Part shown: positions 9,354 to 19,184 of the stretch, piece by piece
How positions within the stretch are numbered: position 1 is the stretch's first letter
Layout: every line of letters starts with the position of its first letter
Program-made: the position numbers and the translations under genes
Source of the DNA: Rhizobium sp. AAP43
GTDB lineage: Bacteria; Pseudomonadota; Alphaproteobacteria; Rhizobiales; Rhizobiaceae
Direction: 5' to 3'
Assembly (NCBI RefSeq): GCF_001296045.1
Contig: NZ_LJHS01000045.1
Location: forward strand, 1 to 64,000
DNA: 64,000 nt
Notes under the pieces: generated by a model
What the model saw: the letters and a program-made list of their open reading frames with translations, nothing else
What the model was told of the DNA's origin: nothing
The model's database searches: none

Positions 9354-10202
9354 ATGACGAAGTCTTACCTTTCCGATCTTGCAACACCCCTTCCCGACGG
9401 GAGCTTATATCCCACGGACGGTCCAATACCGGCCACGCCAGCAACGATCGACGAACGTAGCTTTTTTGCCGAACGCCCAACCAAGAGCGACAGGCTGGTG
9501 CAACCGCAAACATCGCGGCCAACAGCGACCGACCAACATTATCACGGCCACCGTGACCGTCTGCGAGCACGTTACAAGGATGGCGGCGATGGTGTGCTCG
9601 CCGACTACGAAATTCTTGAACTGCTCCTGTTTCGCCTCATCCCACGCCGAGACACGAAACCCATCGCCAAGGCACTGCTCACACGTTTCGGCACGCTTGC
9701 GGGCGTGCTCGGCGCACCTTCAGCCCTTTTGCAGGAGGTGAAGGGCGTCGGCGAAGCCGTCGCCCTCGATCTCAAGCTGATCGCCACGGTGGCGCAGCGA
9801 ATGTTGAAGAGCGAGTTGCGCGAAAAGCAGGTCCTGTCATCATGGTCTGCCGTCATCGATTATTGCCATGCAGCGATGGCTTACGAGACGACCGAGCAAT
9901 TCCGCATTCTGTTCCTCGACAAGCGCAATGCTCTGATCGCAGATGAAATCCAGGGGCGTGGGACGGTTGACCATACGCCGGTCTATCCGCGCGAAGTGGT
10001 CAAGCGCGCTCTTGAGCTCTCGGCGACCGCCGTCATTCTCGTGCACAATCATCCTAGCGGCGACCCGACACCGTCAAGGGCCGATATCGACATGACCCGG
10101 ACCATCGTAGAGACGGCCAAACCCCTCGGCATCACCGTCCACGATCACATCATCATCGGCAAGGAAGGTCATGCAAGCCTCAAAGGGCTGAAGCTGATGT
10201 GA
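9354..10202 (+). CDS. radC: RadC family JAB/MPN-domain protein
   Basis: The 282-residue protein has a variable N-terminal 75 residues, a helix-hairpin-helix-like region (residues about 80-150, [14 protein letters not shown]) and a C-terminal JAB/MPN metalloprotease-like domain. The JAMM motif is intact: a glutamate upstream and [17 protein letters not shown]. The biological role of RadC is still unclear, and a DNA-repair role is not firmly supported. ATG 9354 has GAGAG just before it; a GTG at 9303 would add 17 arginine-rich residues and is less likely. It follows map by 142 bases. Confidence 0.9.
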   Translation: MTKSYLSDLATPLPDGSLYPTDGPIPATPATIDERSFFAERPTKSDRLVQPQTSRPTATDQHYHGHRDRLRARYKDGGDGVLADYEILELLLFRLIPRRDTKPIAKALLTRFGTLAGVLGAPSALLQEVKGVGEAVALDLKLIATVAQRMLKSELREKQVLSSWSAVIDYCHAAMAYETTEQFRILFLDKRNALIADEIQGRGTVDHTPVYPREVVKRALELSATAVILVHNHPSGDPTPSRADIDMTRTIVETAKPLGITVHDHIIIGKEGHASLKGLKLM

Positions 10203-10351
10203 GTTGGAGGTGTGCCGTTCTGTCGTCATTGGACCATAAAAACGTCGCTCGACGCGCGGGAGATAACGAAACGGTCAGATTGCTCTGGTAGAAAACGCTT
10301 AGGAACCCGACCGAGTCGCATGCGGATCCGGGCAAGGCAAAGGCAGTTTTC

Positions 10352-11776
10352 ATGAACACGTATGACTTCGTCGTCATTGGCAGCGGACCGGCCGGACGTC
10401 GCGCAGCGATCCAGGCGGCTAAGCTCGACAAGAAGGTTCTCGTCATCGAGAAGGGAAGCCGCGTCGGCGGCGTCTCCGTCCATACCGGCACGATCCCGTC
10501 GAAGACGCTGCGCGAAACGGCCCTTAATCTGACGGGCTGGCGCGAACGCGGCTTTTATGGCCGCAGCTACCGGGTCAAGCAGGAGATCAATGCCGACGAT
10601 CTCAGACGGCGCCTGCTGATCACGCTTGACCATGAGGTCGAGGTTCTGGAGCACCAGTTCTCGCGCAACCGGGTCCATCACCTGCGCGGCAAGGCGAGCT
10701 TCATCGATGCCCATACGCTTGAAGTGGTGAAAGAGGATGGCGAAGTGCTGCATGTCGGCGCGACCTCGGTCTTGCTTGCTGTCGGCACCCGGCCCTTCCG
10801 GCCCACGCATATTCCATTCGACGGCACGAGCATCATCGACAGCGACGAGATCCTCGACATCAAGCAACTGCCGCGATCCATGGTGGTGATCGGCGCGGGC
10901 GTCATCGGCATCGAATATGCGACGATCTTTTCCGCGCTCGATACTGCGGTAACCGTGGTCGAACCGCGCGATACGATGCTCGACTTCATCGACAAGGAAA
11001 TCGTCGAGGACTTCACCTACCAGCTGCGCGACCGCAACATGAAGCTGGTCTTCGGCCAGACTGTCGAAGGCGTGGAGAAGGTCGATGGCAAGTGCCGGGT
11101 GACGCTGAAGAATGGTCGCATCCTGACTTCGGAAATGGTGCTCTTCGCGGCCGGCCGTGTCGGTGCGCTCGATTCACTCAATCTCGGAGCGATCGGTCTC
11201 GAGGGAGACAATCGTGGTCGGCTCAAGGTAAACCCCGAGACATTCCAGACAGCCATACCGCATATCTACGCCGCTGGTGACGTCGTCGGCTTCCCCTCGC
11301 TTGCCTCGACCTCGATGGAACAGGGCCGAATTGCCGCCCGTCATGCCGTTGGCGCTCCAGCGCAGGAACCGCCGCAATATTTCCCCTATGGCATCTATGC
11401 CGTGCCGGAGATTTCGACCTGCGGCCTGACCGAGGAAGAAGTTATCCAGCGCGGCATTCCCTATGAGGCCGGCATCGCGCATTTCCGCGAGACCTCGCGC
11501 GGCCACATCATGGGCCTCGACAGCGGCATGTTGAAGATGATCTTTTCGCTCAAGACCCGTCGCCTGCTTGGTGTGCATATCGTCGGCGAGGGTGCGACCG
11601 AGCTTGTTCATATCGGTCAAGCTGTTCTCAATCTCAAAGGCACAGTTGAGTACTTCGTCGAGAATACCTTCAACTATCCAACGCTAGCCGAAGCCTACAA
11701 GATCGCTGGTCTCGACGCCTGGAACCGCATGGGCGAGTTGAAAGTCGAGAAGGTGGAACGAAAGGCCGCTGAATAA
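10352..11776 (+). CDS. sthA: Soluble (Si-specific) NAD(P)+ transhydrogenase
   Basis: This FAD flavoprotein moves reducing equivalents between NADPH and NAD+. It has 474 residues: the FAD-binding motif GSGPAG near the N-terminus, a second Rossmann motif GAGVIGIEYA for NAD(P), the FAD signature IYAAGDVVG and a C-terminal dimerisation domain. In place of the redox disulfide of dihydrolipoamide dehydrogenases it reads GGVSVHTGTIPSK, with no cysteine pair. Loss of that disulfide is expected for SthA, so this supports the call over lipoamide dehydrogenase or glutathione reductase. Confidence 0.9.
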   Translation: MNTYDFVVIGSGPAGRRAAIQAAKLDKKVLVIEKGSRVGGVSVHTGTIPSKTLRETALNLTGWRERGFYGRSYRVKQEINADDLRRRLLITLDHEVEVLEHQFSRNRVHHLRGKASFIDAHTLEVVKEDGEVLHVGATSVLLAVGTRPFRPTHIPFDGTSIIDSDEILDIKQLPRSMVVIGAGVIGIEYATIFSALDTAVTVVEPRDTMLDFIDKEIVEDFTYQLRDRNMKLVFGQTVEGVEKVDGKCRVTLKNGRILTSEMVLFAAGRVGALDSLNLGAIGLEGDNRGRLKVNPETFQTAIPHIYAAGDVVGFPSLASTSMEQGRIAARHAVGAPAQEPPQYFPYGIYAVPEISTCGLTEEEVIQRGIPYEAGIAHFRETSRGHIMGLDSGMLKMIFSLKTRRLLGVHIVGEGATELVHIGQAVLNLKGTVEYFVENTFNYPTLAEAYKIAGLDAWNRMGELKVEKVERKAAE

Positions 11777-11916
11777 CTCTGAGAGGGTTAGCTTGCGCAG
11801 CCTTTTGCGGCCGTTGCTCATGAAGGGCTGACGGCAGCGACGACTCGTGCGAAAGTAGCAACCTCCACACCTTTTTCGCCCGTCATCCGCGCATTTTCAG
11901 CACCAGAGCTTGTTTC

Positions 11917-13125
11917 ATGTTCGCTTCCTTCGGCCATATTGGTGGCCGCCCGCAACTGCTCGTCCTCTCACTGATGATCTTTGCGCAGGGGTCCGCCTAT
12001 GGTGCCACCCTGCCCTATCTCTCCGTCACGGCGATCGGTACGCTTGGGATGAGCGACCAAGCCTATTCACTTCTCATCTTCGTCTCGTCGCTCGCAGCTG
12101 TCACGATCAGCGTGTCACTTGGCATCCTCTCCGACCTCCTCGGAGACCGCAGACAGATGATGATCCTCATGTCGCTCATGGGATTCGCGGGTTATGGCGC
12201 GATCTATCTCTATCCGTCGATCCCGGTCTTTGTCGGCGCGACCTCGATCGTAATCCCCTTTTTCTATGCCACCAGCTCCCTCATTTTTGCCAGTGCACGA
12301 GGAGAAACTGCCGAACTCGCGCCAATCGACGCTGCCTCGATCAATGCCACCATGCGGGCTTTCGTATCCGCTGCCTGGGTCGTGACACCTGCGGTTCTCG
12401 GGCTAGCCCTCGGCGCGTCCGGCTCGATGCTCGGGGCCTGGGGGGCGGCGTCCATCTTCTCGCTCTTCATCTGCCTGTGCGCCACGGCGCTGCTGAAGCG
12501 ACAAGCACAAAGGCCAGCGCGAGATCCTGGTGCGCCGGGGTTCTTTTCGGCACTACGTGAACTTGCAGCCCCCATCATGCTGGTGCGCATGGCGGCAATG
12601 GCAGCAATCACCGCCACGCTCAGGCTGTCCGGCACGATCTGGCCCCTGATCCTCACCCTGCAGCTCGGCGGCACAACCGCCGATGTCGGTCTAATCTCGG
12701 GATTGACGGCCCTGATTGAGATCCCCTTCATGCTAATCTGCTCAGAACTGCTGAAACGCTACAGCATTGTCACCATGATCGTCAGCGCCGCCCTGCTTTA
12801 TGGCGGCTACATGGCGGCGTTGAGCCTGGCGTCAGAACCCTGGCACATCTATGCCCTGTCCGTGCCGGGTGCCGCTTTCGCCGCGGCACTTCTCTCGCTG
12901 CCACTCACCTATTTCCAGGATATCTTCCCGACTCGCCCTGGCCTGGGAACCGCCTTCATGCCGATCAACTCATTCCTCGGCAATGGCATCAGCGCTCTTG
13001 CTTTTGCCCTTGGCTCGCAAACCTTTGGCTATTCGGGCACCGCCTGGATCGGGCTTGGTCTTGCCATCGCCGGCGTCGGCGGACTGGTGCTGGTGGAGAG
13101 GCAGCCGCCGACCGAACGGCCCTAA
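11917..13125 (+). CDS. Major facilitator superfamily transporter
   Basis: A 402-residue polytopic membrane protein with about twelve hydrophobic segments. The loop after the second segment carries SDLLGDRRQMM, the MFS signature, and there is a matching charged loop near the middle. The substrate cannot be read from the sequence; efflux of a drug or sugar-like compound is possible. The ribosome-binding site is weak. It stands alone on the plus strand, and its 3' end faces the tig 3' end across a shared terminator. Confidence 0.82.
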   Translation: MFASFGHIGGRPQLLVLSLMIFAQGSAYGATLPYLSVTAIGTLGMSDQAYSLLIFVSSLAAVTISVSLGILSDLLGDRRQMMILMSLMGFAGYGAIYLYPSIPVFVGATSIVIPFFYATSSLIFASARGETAELAPIDAASINATMRAFVSAAWVVTPAVLGLALGASGSMLGAWGAASIFSLFICLCATALLKRQAQRPARDPGAPGFFSALRELAAPIMLVRMAAMAAITATLRLSGTIWPLILTLQLGGTTADVGLISGLTALIEIPFMLICSELLKRYSIVTMIVSAALLYGGYMAALSLASEPWHIYALSVPGAAFAAALLSLPLTYFQDIFPTRPGLGTAFMPINSFLGNGISALAFALGSQTFGYSGTAWIGLGLAIAGVGGLVLVERQPPTERP

Positions 13126-13210
13126 ACGGCTCAATGCCGACAAACCATTCTCACATGCTGCCTCACTTCGACCCAGCGCAGCCCTCATCGCAACCATAGG
13201 CCGGAAACGC

Positions 13211-13236
13211 AAAAAGCCGCCCCGGAGGGCGGCTTT
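13211..13236. terminator. Bidirectional rho-independent terminator between MFS gene and tig
   Basis: AAAAGCCGCC and GGGCGGCTTTT pair around CCGGA, with an A-run on one side and a T-run on the other. It can end transcripts from both convergent genes. Confidence 0.85.
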
Positions 13237-13259
13237 TCACAAGTGTTTGCGGCTTGCGA

Positions 13260-14735
13260 TTACTCGGCGTCGCCTTCGGCGGCCTTCTTCTTCGCTGCAG
13301 CCTTCTTCTTCGGGGCTTCGTCGCCTTCAGCGGCGTCGTCAGCCTTCGCAGAAGCCTTCTTCTTCGACGCCTTCTTAGGCGACTTGTCGCCATCTTCCTG
13401 GCCGTCCTCGGCCATCAGTTCTTCCTTGGTCACGGTCTTGTCGGTGACGGTGATCTCGGTCAACAGCTTGTCGATGACCTTCTCTTCGAAGATCGGAGCG
13501 CGCAGCGAAGCGGCAGCGCCGGGGGTGTTGCGGAAGAAATCGAGGATTTCCTTCTGCTGGCCCGGGAACTGCTGCAGCTGGGCGTAGAGCGCGCGCTGCA
13601 TTTCTTCTTCGGTGACATCAACGCCACCCTTTTCACCGATCTCGGAGAGAACCAGGCCGAGACGGACGCGGCGTTCAGCCAGCTTGCGATATTCGTCGCG
13701 GGCTTCTTCCTCTGTCGTGTCTTCATCGGCGAAGGTCTTGCCGGACTGTGCAAGATCGGTGTTGATCTGGCGCCAGATGTTTTCGAACTCGGCGTCGACG
13801 AGCTTCGACGGTGCTTCGAACTTGTAGAGTTCGTCAAGCTGGTCGAGGATCTGACGCTTGACCTTCTGGCGGGTGATGTTGCCGTACTGGCCTTCGATCT
13901 GGCCGCGGACGATTTCCTTCAGCTTCTCAACCGATTCAACGCCAAGCTTGGTGGCGAGTTCATCGTTGATCTCAACTGCTGCAGGAGCTGCGACTTCCTT
14001 GACGGTGATGTCGAAAGTGGCTTCCTTGCCGGCGAGATTTGCTGCCGGGTACTCGGTCGGGAAGGTCACGGTGATGACCTTTTCGTCGCCGGCCTTCAGG
14101 CCAACCAGCTGCTCTTCGAAGCCCGGGATGAAGCGGTTGGAACCGATAACGAGTTCTGCATCTTCGTCCTTGCCACCGTCGAAGGCAACGCCGTCGACCT
14201 TGCCGAGGTAATCCATGGTGACGCGGTCGCCGTCGGCGGCCTTACCCTTCTTGGTTTCGAAGCTGCGAGCATTTTCAGCGATCTTGAGGATCTGCTCGTC
14301 GATTTCCGACTCGGCGATCTCGACCACTTCGCGCTCAACCTTGATGCCATCAACCGGCTTCAGTTCGATTGCGGGGATGATTTCGTAGGAGAAGGAGAAT
14401 TCCAGGTCAGCCTGAGCCGACAGGATCTTTTCCGCTTCCTTCTCGTCTTCGGTCATGACGATTTCCGGCTGGGTTGCCGACTTTTCGCCGCGCTCCGACA
14501 GGATCGCCGACGGCTTGTCGCGGATGATCTCGTTGACGAGCTCAGCCATGATCGACTTGCCATACATCTTCTTGACGTGCGACGTCGGTACCTTGCCCGG
14601 ACGGAAGCCGTTGATACGGACCTTGTCCTTGACGTCGGCGAGACGCTCGTTCATCCGCTGTTCCATGTCCTTGGCCGGGATGACGACCTTGATTTCGCGC
14701 TTCAGCCCTTCAGCGAGCGTTTCGATAACCTGCAT
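13260..14735 (-). CDS. tig: Trigger factor, ribosome-associated chaperone and peptidyl-prolyl isomerase
   Basis: Trigger factor meets nascent chains at the ribosome exit tunnel. The 491-residue protein has an N-terminal ribosome-binding domain with GFRPGKVP (about residues 43-50), an FKBP-type isomerase domain in the middle (from about [10 protein letters not shown] to the ITVKEV strand), and a long helical C-terminal chaperone domain. The last 45 residues are an unusual lysine/alanine/glutamate-rich tail. ATG 14735 ([10 protein letters not shown]) has GAAGG 7 bases upstream and matches family starts. tRNA-Leu lies 187 bases upstream. Confidence 0.97.
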   Translation of the reverse strand: MQVIETLAEGLKREIKVVIPAKDMEQRMNERLADVKDKVRINGFRPGKVPTSHVKKMYGKSIMAELVNEIIRDKPSAILSERGEKSATQPEIVMTEDEKEAEKILSAQADLEFSFSYEIIPAIELKPVDGIKVEREVVEIAESEIDEQILKIAENARSFETKKGKAADGDRVTMDYLGKVDGVAFDGGKDEDAELVIGSNRFIPGFEEQLVGLKAGDEKVITVTFPTEYPAANLAGKEATFDITVKEVAAPAAVEINDELATKLGVESVEKLKEIVRGQIEGQYGNITRQKVKRQILDQLDELYKFEAPSKLVDAEFENIWRQINTDLAQSGKTFADEDTTEEEARDEYRKLAERRVRLGLVLSEIGEKGGVDVTEEEMQRALYAQLQQFPGQQKEILDFFRNTPGAAASLRAPIFEEKVIDKLLTEITVTDKTVTKEELMAEDGQEDGDKSPKKASKKKASAKADDAAEGDEAPKKKAAAKKKAAEGDAE

Positions 14736-14921
14736 GTTCTTACCTTCATGTCGTGGCGGCCGTGCTCGGACACCGTTGGTTTCTCTGAGCACGACGCCGG
14801 AATCCATCTGTTTCCGGACGTGGCTGCGTCGCAATCGTCAAACAATCTGCCAAGCAAAACGGCGCCGGACTGACGGAAGATGCACCAATGTGCCCCTCTC
14901 ATCGATCCCGCGCGGCTCAGC

Positions 14922-15006
<85 letters not shown>

Positions 15007-15153
15007 GTCCAAAAGCGCATGCTGCATTCGCGCATGGCCCCTCCGGAGCGCGCGTCTCTATAACACCCGTTTTCCCGCACGCAAAGGAAAAATGACAGTG
15101 TCACGAGGGGGATCAACAGCGGTTCGGGGCGCTCAGCCGGACGAGTGACGGCG

Positions 15154-15741
15154 TCAGTAGAGCGGCTCCTCATAAAGCGGCTGGCCATCGAGCATCAAAG
15201 CTCGGATCTGCGCCTGGCCGGCGGCCGAGACCCGGGCAGCGACCGAGACCCTGTTTTCGTTGCGCCCATCCTCTATCGGCCTGCCCTCTCCTTCCGGAAC
15301 GTAGTAACGCTCGATGCCATAGGAGACACTGAGTTCGCTGCCAGCCGTCCACATCCATTCCCCGACAAAGACGGGTGCCGAGCGCAAGATCACCGACCCG
15401 GGCATCTCGGCCAGCGTTGCGAAGGAGGCCGCCTCGACCTGCCAGAAGCCCGTGGTATCAGGCCGCAAGCGAACGAAAAGCGGCAATTTGGCGCCATCCT
15501 TCGGACGCTCACCGCGGATGCGGTCCGTCGGAATGCTCGAGATCTCGTAACTCAGAATGACATAGTCGCCCCGCAGCAGATCCCGTGGATCGACAGGGGT
15601 CGTCTTCAGCAGGACCTCGGTTCCGGCCTGCAGAATCGCGGCCCGGCTCTGGATCATGTAGCCGAGGACACCACACTGGGTGAGGCTCACCAAGAGGGCC
15701 GCAAGGAGGAAGCGCCTGGGAGAACGAACGGTCGGGATCAT
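15154..15741 (-). CDS. GDYXXLXY-domain protein
   Basis: A 195-residue protein with one N-terminal hydrophobic segment (residues about 10-30, signal peptide or anchor) and the defining motif GDYVILSY at residues 58-65. The family is uncharacterised and usually sits next to DUF2157/DUF4401 membrane proteins, as here. Its ATG overlaps the stop of the upstream DUF2157 gene by 4 bases (ATGA), which suggests translational coupling and a shared function at the inner membrane. No catalytic function can be assigned. Confidence 0.85.
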   Translation of the reverse strand: MIPTVRSPRRFLLAALLVSLTQCGVLGYMIQSRAAILQAGTEVLLKTTPVDPRDLLRGDYVILSYEISSIPTDRIRGERPKDGAKLPLFVRLRPDTTGFWQVEAASFATLAEMPGSVILRSAPVFVGEWMWTAGSELSVSYGIERYYVPEGEGRPIEDGRNENRVSVAARVSAAGQAQIRALMLDGQPLYEEPLY

Positions 15742-16847
15742 GCGACACCTCCTGCGGATTTTGCACCAAAACGTTTCTCTAGCCGGACGACGATGAAAGC
15801 GATGACGGCGACGAAGAGGCCGGCCAGCAGGAAGAAGGCCGAGGTTCCAAGGATGCTGTCTATCGTTTCATAAGATAGATACAGGACCTCCGCTGCGAAA
15901 ACTCCATAGGCGAGATAGCGGACGGCGCCATTCCCACGTCCCTCTACGATGACAGCAGCGAGACAAAGCCCGAGTACGGCAATGGCGATGACCGCCGTTG
16001 GCAGCGGACCGGAGGTGTTCACATGCAGGGTGCCGAGAGCGCTCAACGCCAGAACGAGGGGATAGAAGGTCCCAGAGGGTCCGAACCGATTGCGCAGAGC
16101 AGAAAGCGGTGATTGCGGCACGGCGAGCAGGAGGAATATCGCGACAGAGACCGTGGCAACACCTGCTGCCATCCAGATTTCCCCATCAATCAGCCAGAAC
16201 CACCAGACCCATTGCAGCAGCAGCAGCCAGGCAAGATGCTTCGCCCGGCCAGCGGACGTCCAGACGCAGAGCCAACCGACGCCAGCGGCAACGACCGGCG
16301 GCCAATAGGCCCACATGCCCTGCGCGGCCGTTGTATATCCGACATCCTCCAAACCAGCCCAGAACGCGGCGATCGCCAGAAGACCCGTGACAGCACTGAG
16401 TGCAGCTGAGCCGAACAGCAAGGCGGAAACGAAGGTAACGCTCAACCAGACGAGAAGCGCCGTAAAGTTATCGCCAGACAGATGATACATCTGACCAACC
16501 AGGGCAATGCCGGCGCCGAAGCTCGCGGAGCCCAGGACGAGACAGGCGGCAGCGATACGCTTGGCCTCCCGCGCCCGCGCCAGCCAACCGCCAAGATTGA
16601 AGATCCAGATCATCGCGATGATGCCGCCGAGTTTGACCAGGCGCGGGATCGCATCCCAGTTGGCAGCGACCAGCATCAGGATCGAAGCGGCAATAAGCGT
16701 TGCCGCAAGCATGCCGAGGACGGATCCCAGACTGAAGCCGCCGGCGCGTTGGTCGTGGTCTGCGAGGAGCCGTTCCGCTAGGGGTGCATCGATCAGTCCG
16801 CGCTGCGCCCAATCATCCAGATCCCGTTTCAGTCGTCCACGATACAT
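15738..16847 (-). CDS. DUF2157 polytopic membrane protein
   Basis: A 369-residue protein with a cytoplasmic N-terminal stretch (RDLDDWAQRGLIDAPLAERLL, typical of DUF2157) and then about ten hydrophobic segments. Function unknown. It is the first gene of a two-gene unit with the GDYXXLXY protein. The start at 16847 has GAGG a few bases upstream (complement of cgcgagcctcccc). Confidence 0.85.
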   Translation of the reverse strand: MYRGRLKRDLDDWAQRGLIDAPLAERLLADHDQRAGGFSLGSVLGMLAATLIAASILMLVAANWDAIPRLVKLGGIIAMIWIFNLGGWLARAREAKRIAAACLVLGSASFGAGIALVGQMYHLSGDNFTALLVWLSVTFVSALLFGSAALSAVTGLLAIAAFWAGLEDVGYTTAAQGMWAYWPPVVAAGVGWLCVWTSAGRAKHLAWLLLLQWVWWFWLIDGEIWMAAGVATVSVAIFLLLAVPQSPLSALRNRFGPSGTFYPLVLALSALGTLHVNTSGPLPTAVIAIAVLGLCLAAVIVEGRGNGAVRYLAYGVFAAEVLYLSYETIDSILGTSAFFLLAGLFVAVIAFIVVRLEKRFGAKSAGGVA

Positions 16848-17082
16848 CGCGAGCCTCCCCTCTTGTTAGGTTTGTTGTTCCACCAAGCAGCATGATTGGC
16901 AAGATTCGCAATGCGTGGCACTGGCGCTCAGCCCATACATCGGCGGCCAAGAGCCGAGGCGGCCCTCATGCAAACAGCGCATGCCTTCCATGATGATATT
17001 GCACTGCACAAAATTTGGCGTTCGCGTTACTGAAAGCATGACTGAGACGCGAAGAACATTAGTTCTGCCTCAGGAGAGTTTC

Positions 17083-17200
17083 AGGAAGCACGCTCCTCCT
17101 CCCAGTGCTTTTTGATCTGATCGATGACTACCTCCTCCCGGTTGTCGATCTTTACCAATGACGCCCACCGGTCCTCCTCCCCCGGTGGGCGTTATTTTTT
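17083..17200 (+). ncRNA. Small-RNA locus with three CCUCCUCCC hairpin loops (cuckoo/CcsR- or MmgR-like)
   Basis: Three consecutive hairpins each place the same 9-mer CCTCCTCCC (17095-17103, 17131-17139, 17173-17181) in the loop. Stem 1 is AAGCAC/GTGCTT (17086-17110) followed by TTTTT. Stem 2 is GATCGA/TCGATC (17119-17150). Stem 3 is an 11-bp GC-rich stem (17161-17192) followed by T6, a strong terminator. The loop sequence is complementary to the Shine-Dalgarno consensus. Loops of this kind are known in Rhodobacter CcsR (cuckoo) RNAs and in the Sinorhizobium MmgR/alpha-r8 RNAs. The 5' end and processing are not determined; hairpin 1 could end a separate short RNA. Confidence 0.72.
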
Positions 17201-17420
17201 GCTCACCTTTCCCCAAATACTGCGTTATCGAGCGGCGAGCCACGCGCAGGGAGACCATTTTTTCATCAGTTTACTCATGGTTAACTATTGAGCTATGCGA
17301 CGCACGCATGGTTGCTCTGATGCATTGGCTCTTCAATCGTTTCGCACCGCAGCATATATTCGGATCAACAAATTCGAACGCGGCCCACGATCGGGTCCAT
17401 CCACTGAAGAGGGTAACCCC

Positions 17421-17567
17421 ATGAACATCGCTCGCTCGCTCACCAACTGGCGCAAGTATCGTCAGACTGTTACCGAACTCGGCCGCATGTCGGACCGCGA
17501 ACTGCGTGACCTCGGCATCGGCCGCGAAGACATCCGTCGCGTTGCACGCAGCGCCGTCCACGGCTGA
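17421..17567 (+). CDS. DUF1127 small basic protein
   Basis: A 48-residue arginine-rich protein. It has the DUF1127 core: a W-x-x-Y-R segment followed by ELGRMSDRELRDLGIGREDIRR. DUF1127 proteins in alphaproteobacteria are stress-related, and some bind RNA or affect small-RNA maturation (CcaF1 in Rhodobacter). The ATG at 17421 has GAAGAGGG 7 bases upstream. The gene starts 220 bases after the CCUCCUCCC small-RNA locus and is followed by a strong terminator. Confidence 0.88.
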   Translation: MNIARSLTNWRKYRQTVTELGRMSDRELRDLGIGREDIRRVARSAVHG

Positions 17568-17606
17568 TCCTACGCAGCGGCCTTTGTCGCCCGCGTGAGC
17601 AGATAT

Positions 17607-17641
17607 AAAAACCCCGGATCGCAATGCGTTCCGGGGTTTTT
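17607..17641. terminator. Bidirectional terminator between DUF1127 gene and nucleoside hydrolase gene
   Basis: AAAAACCCCGGA pairs with TCCGGGGTTTTT across an 11-base loop, with an A-run and a T-run at the two ends. It serves both convergent genes. Confidence 0.88.
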
Positions 17642-17662
17642 CATTGTCGATTGTCTTTTCAA

Positions 17663-18628
17663 TCAGTCTTCGCGAACCGAGACGATCACATCGTGGATCA
17701 GCTTGAGAACAGCATTCGCGTCGATGTCGGTGCAGATCTTCTGGCTAGGCAGATCCCCATCCCAATCGGAGGGACCGAATCCACGCCCATCAGGCTTCTG
17801 GATCGTCTGGCCATCGGCAATGCCGCCACAGACGACCCGGATTTTCCCGGAGCGGGTCTTGAAGAGTTCTGGCGCCACGACATAGACGCAGGCGCAGCTG
17901 TCATGCACGACCATACCGTCATCGACGAGGCCTTCGTAGAAGTCGATGTAAAACTGCGACAGATCGAAAAGCAGGCGCGCACGGCTGGTTCCGGCCGCAT
18001 CGCGGATGTCGGCAAGCTGGCTTCGCGTCATCACAGTCTTCATCGTCACGTCGAGACCAACGACGACGACGGGCCATGTGGCCGTCATAACGATATCGGC
18101 CGCCTCAGGATCGCCGTGAATATTGGCTTCGGCCGCCGGCGTGACATTGCCGTTGCAGTCGAAGGCGCCGCCCATGATGACGATTTCCTTGACCAGTCCG
18201 ACGATCTCAGGATCTTCCTTCAGCGCATTGGCCAGATTGGTCATGCGACCGACAGCCACGATGGTGACTTCACCCGGATTTGCACGAACCGTGTCGACGA
18301 TGAAGCGATGGGCTGCACGCGGGTCTGGATCGACATCGGTGACTTCAGGCACACCGATATTGCCAAGGCCGTCGTCACCATGGATGAACTTCGGGGGTGC
18401 ATGGCTGACACGATGCGGAATGAAGGTCTCACCGGCGCCTCGAGCAACCGGGGCCTCGATCTTCCATTCCCGCTTCAGGAACAGTGCATTGCGCGTGGTA
18501 ATGTCGATCTCGGCATTGCCGAACACCGTTGTGATCCCGAGGAGATCGATCTCCGGGTGGTGATGGAGGAAGAGGAGCGCCATGGCGTCGTCGACGCCGG
18601 GATCCGTATCAAAGATGACTTTATGCAT
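17663..18628 (-). CDS. Nucleoside hydrolase (inosine-uridine preferring family)
   Basis: It splits the N-glycosidic bond of ribonucleosides. The 321-residue protein starts with the calcium-binding DTDPGVDDA motif (residues 7-15). It also has the MGGAFDCNGNVTPAAEANIHGDPEAA region that lines the ribose site, and a conserved aspartate in VHDSCA. The exact base specificity cannot be read. The upstream gene on the same strand encodes a GFA protein 64 bases away. Confidence 0.9.
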   Translation of the reverse strand: MHKVIFDTDPGVDDAMALLFLHHHPEIDLLGITTVFGNAEIDITTRNALFLKREWKIEAPVARGAGETFIPHRVSHAPPKFIHGDDGLGNIGVPEVTDVDPDPRAAHRFIVDTVRANPGEVTIVAVGRMTNLANALKEDPEIVGLVKEIVIMGGAFDCNGNVTPAAEANIHGDPEAADIVMTATWPVVVVGLDVTMKTVMTRSQLADIRDAAGTSRARLLFDLSQFYIDFYEGLVDDGMVVHDSCACVYVVAPELFKTRSGKIRVVCGGIADGQTIQKPDGRGFGPSDWDGDLPSQKICTDIDANAVLKLIHDVIVSVRED

Positions 18629-18692
18629 GAAATCGATCGCCTATTAGATGGAAGCGCGCCTTCTATCGCAGGCGCTGAGAAGGAGTAAGCAC

Positions 18693-19148
18693 TCAGTTTC
18701 GTGTTTCGGAGAACTCCGCCATCAGCTTGGGGAAGTCCTCCATTGGGGGAAACTGCGGGTAACTGTGGCGCGTTGGTATGGTGACCCAGGGCAGTTTTTC
18801 CGTGGTGCAGGTTTCGACAAACGGCACAAGATCAGCGGCGTGATCCAGCATGGTGGCGCGAACGTTGATCAACGGTCCGAACAGCTCCGCCCGCGTAAAC
18901 ACCCAGCTCAGGCAGTGCGGGCAGAAGTGGTGGCGGAGCTCTCCGTGCATACCGCCAATCACGGGCTCAGGTCCCGTGATCTCGACACAGTCTTGCGGAT
19001 AGAGGGCGCTCAGGGAAAACGCACTGGCCGTCATTTTTTGGCAGCCCTTGCAATGGCAAGCCAATGTCATCACCGGCCGCCCCCGAACCTTGAGGGTAAC
19101 CTGTCCGCAGCGACAGCTGCCTTGATCCACGTCTTTGATTCCAGTCAT
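18693..19148 (-). CDS. GFA (Mss4-like) zinc-binding protein, first copy
   Basis: A 151-residue protein of the GFA family, named after a glutathione-dependent formaldehyde-activating enzyme. The zinc ligands are visible: SCRCG (CxC), ACHCKGC (CxCxxC) and FCPHC (CxxC). The name does not prove that formaldehyde is the substrate. GGGAAGG precedes the ATG by 4 bases. It begins 36 bases after cobM on the same strand, and a second GFA gene lies inside the other cob operon. Confidence 0.85.
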   Translation of the reverse strand: MTGIKDVDQGSCRCGQVTLKVRGRPVMTLACHCKGCQKMTASAFSLSALYPQDCVEITGPEPVIGGMHGELRHHFCPHCLSWVFTRAELFGPLINVRATMLDHAADLVPFVETCTTEKLPWVTIPTRHSYPQFPPMEDFPKLMAEFSETRN

Positions 19149-19184
19149 CAGCCTTCCCGCCGTGTCCTTTCGGTGCCGGCCTGC

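Noticed and set aside
10352-11776. Missing redox cysteines in the flavoprotein at the SthA position
   Set aside because: Expected for soluble transhydrogenases, which lack the disulfide.
13254-14873. A 539-codon plus-strand frame opposite tig
   Set aside because: Leucine/phenylalanine-rich antisense frame of a biased coding sequence; no ribosome-binding site or motifs.
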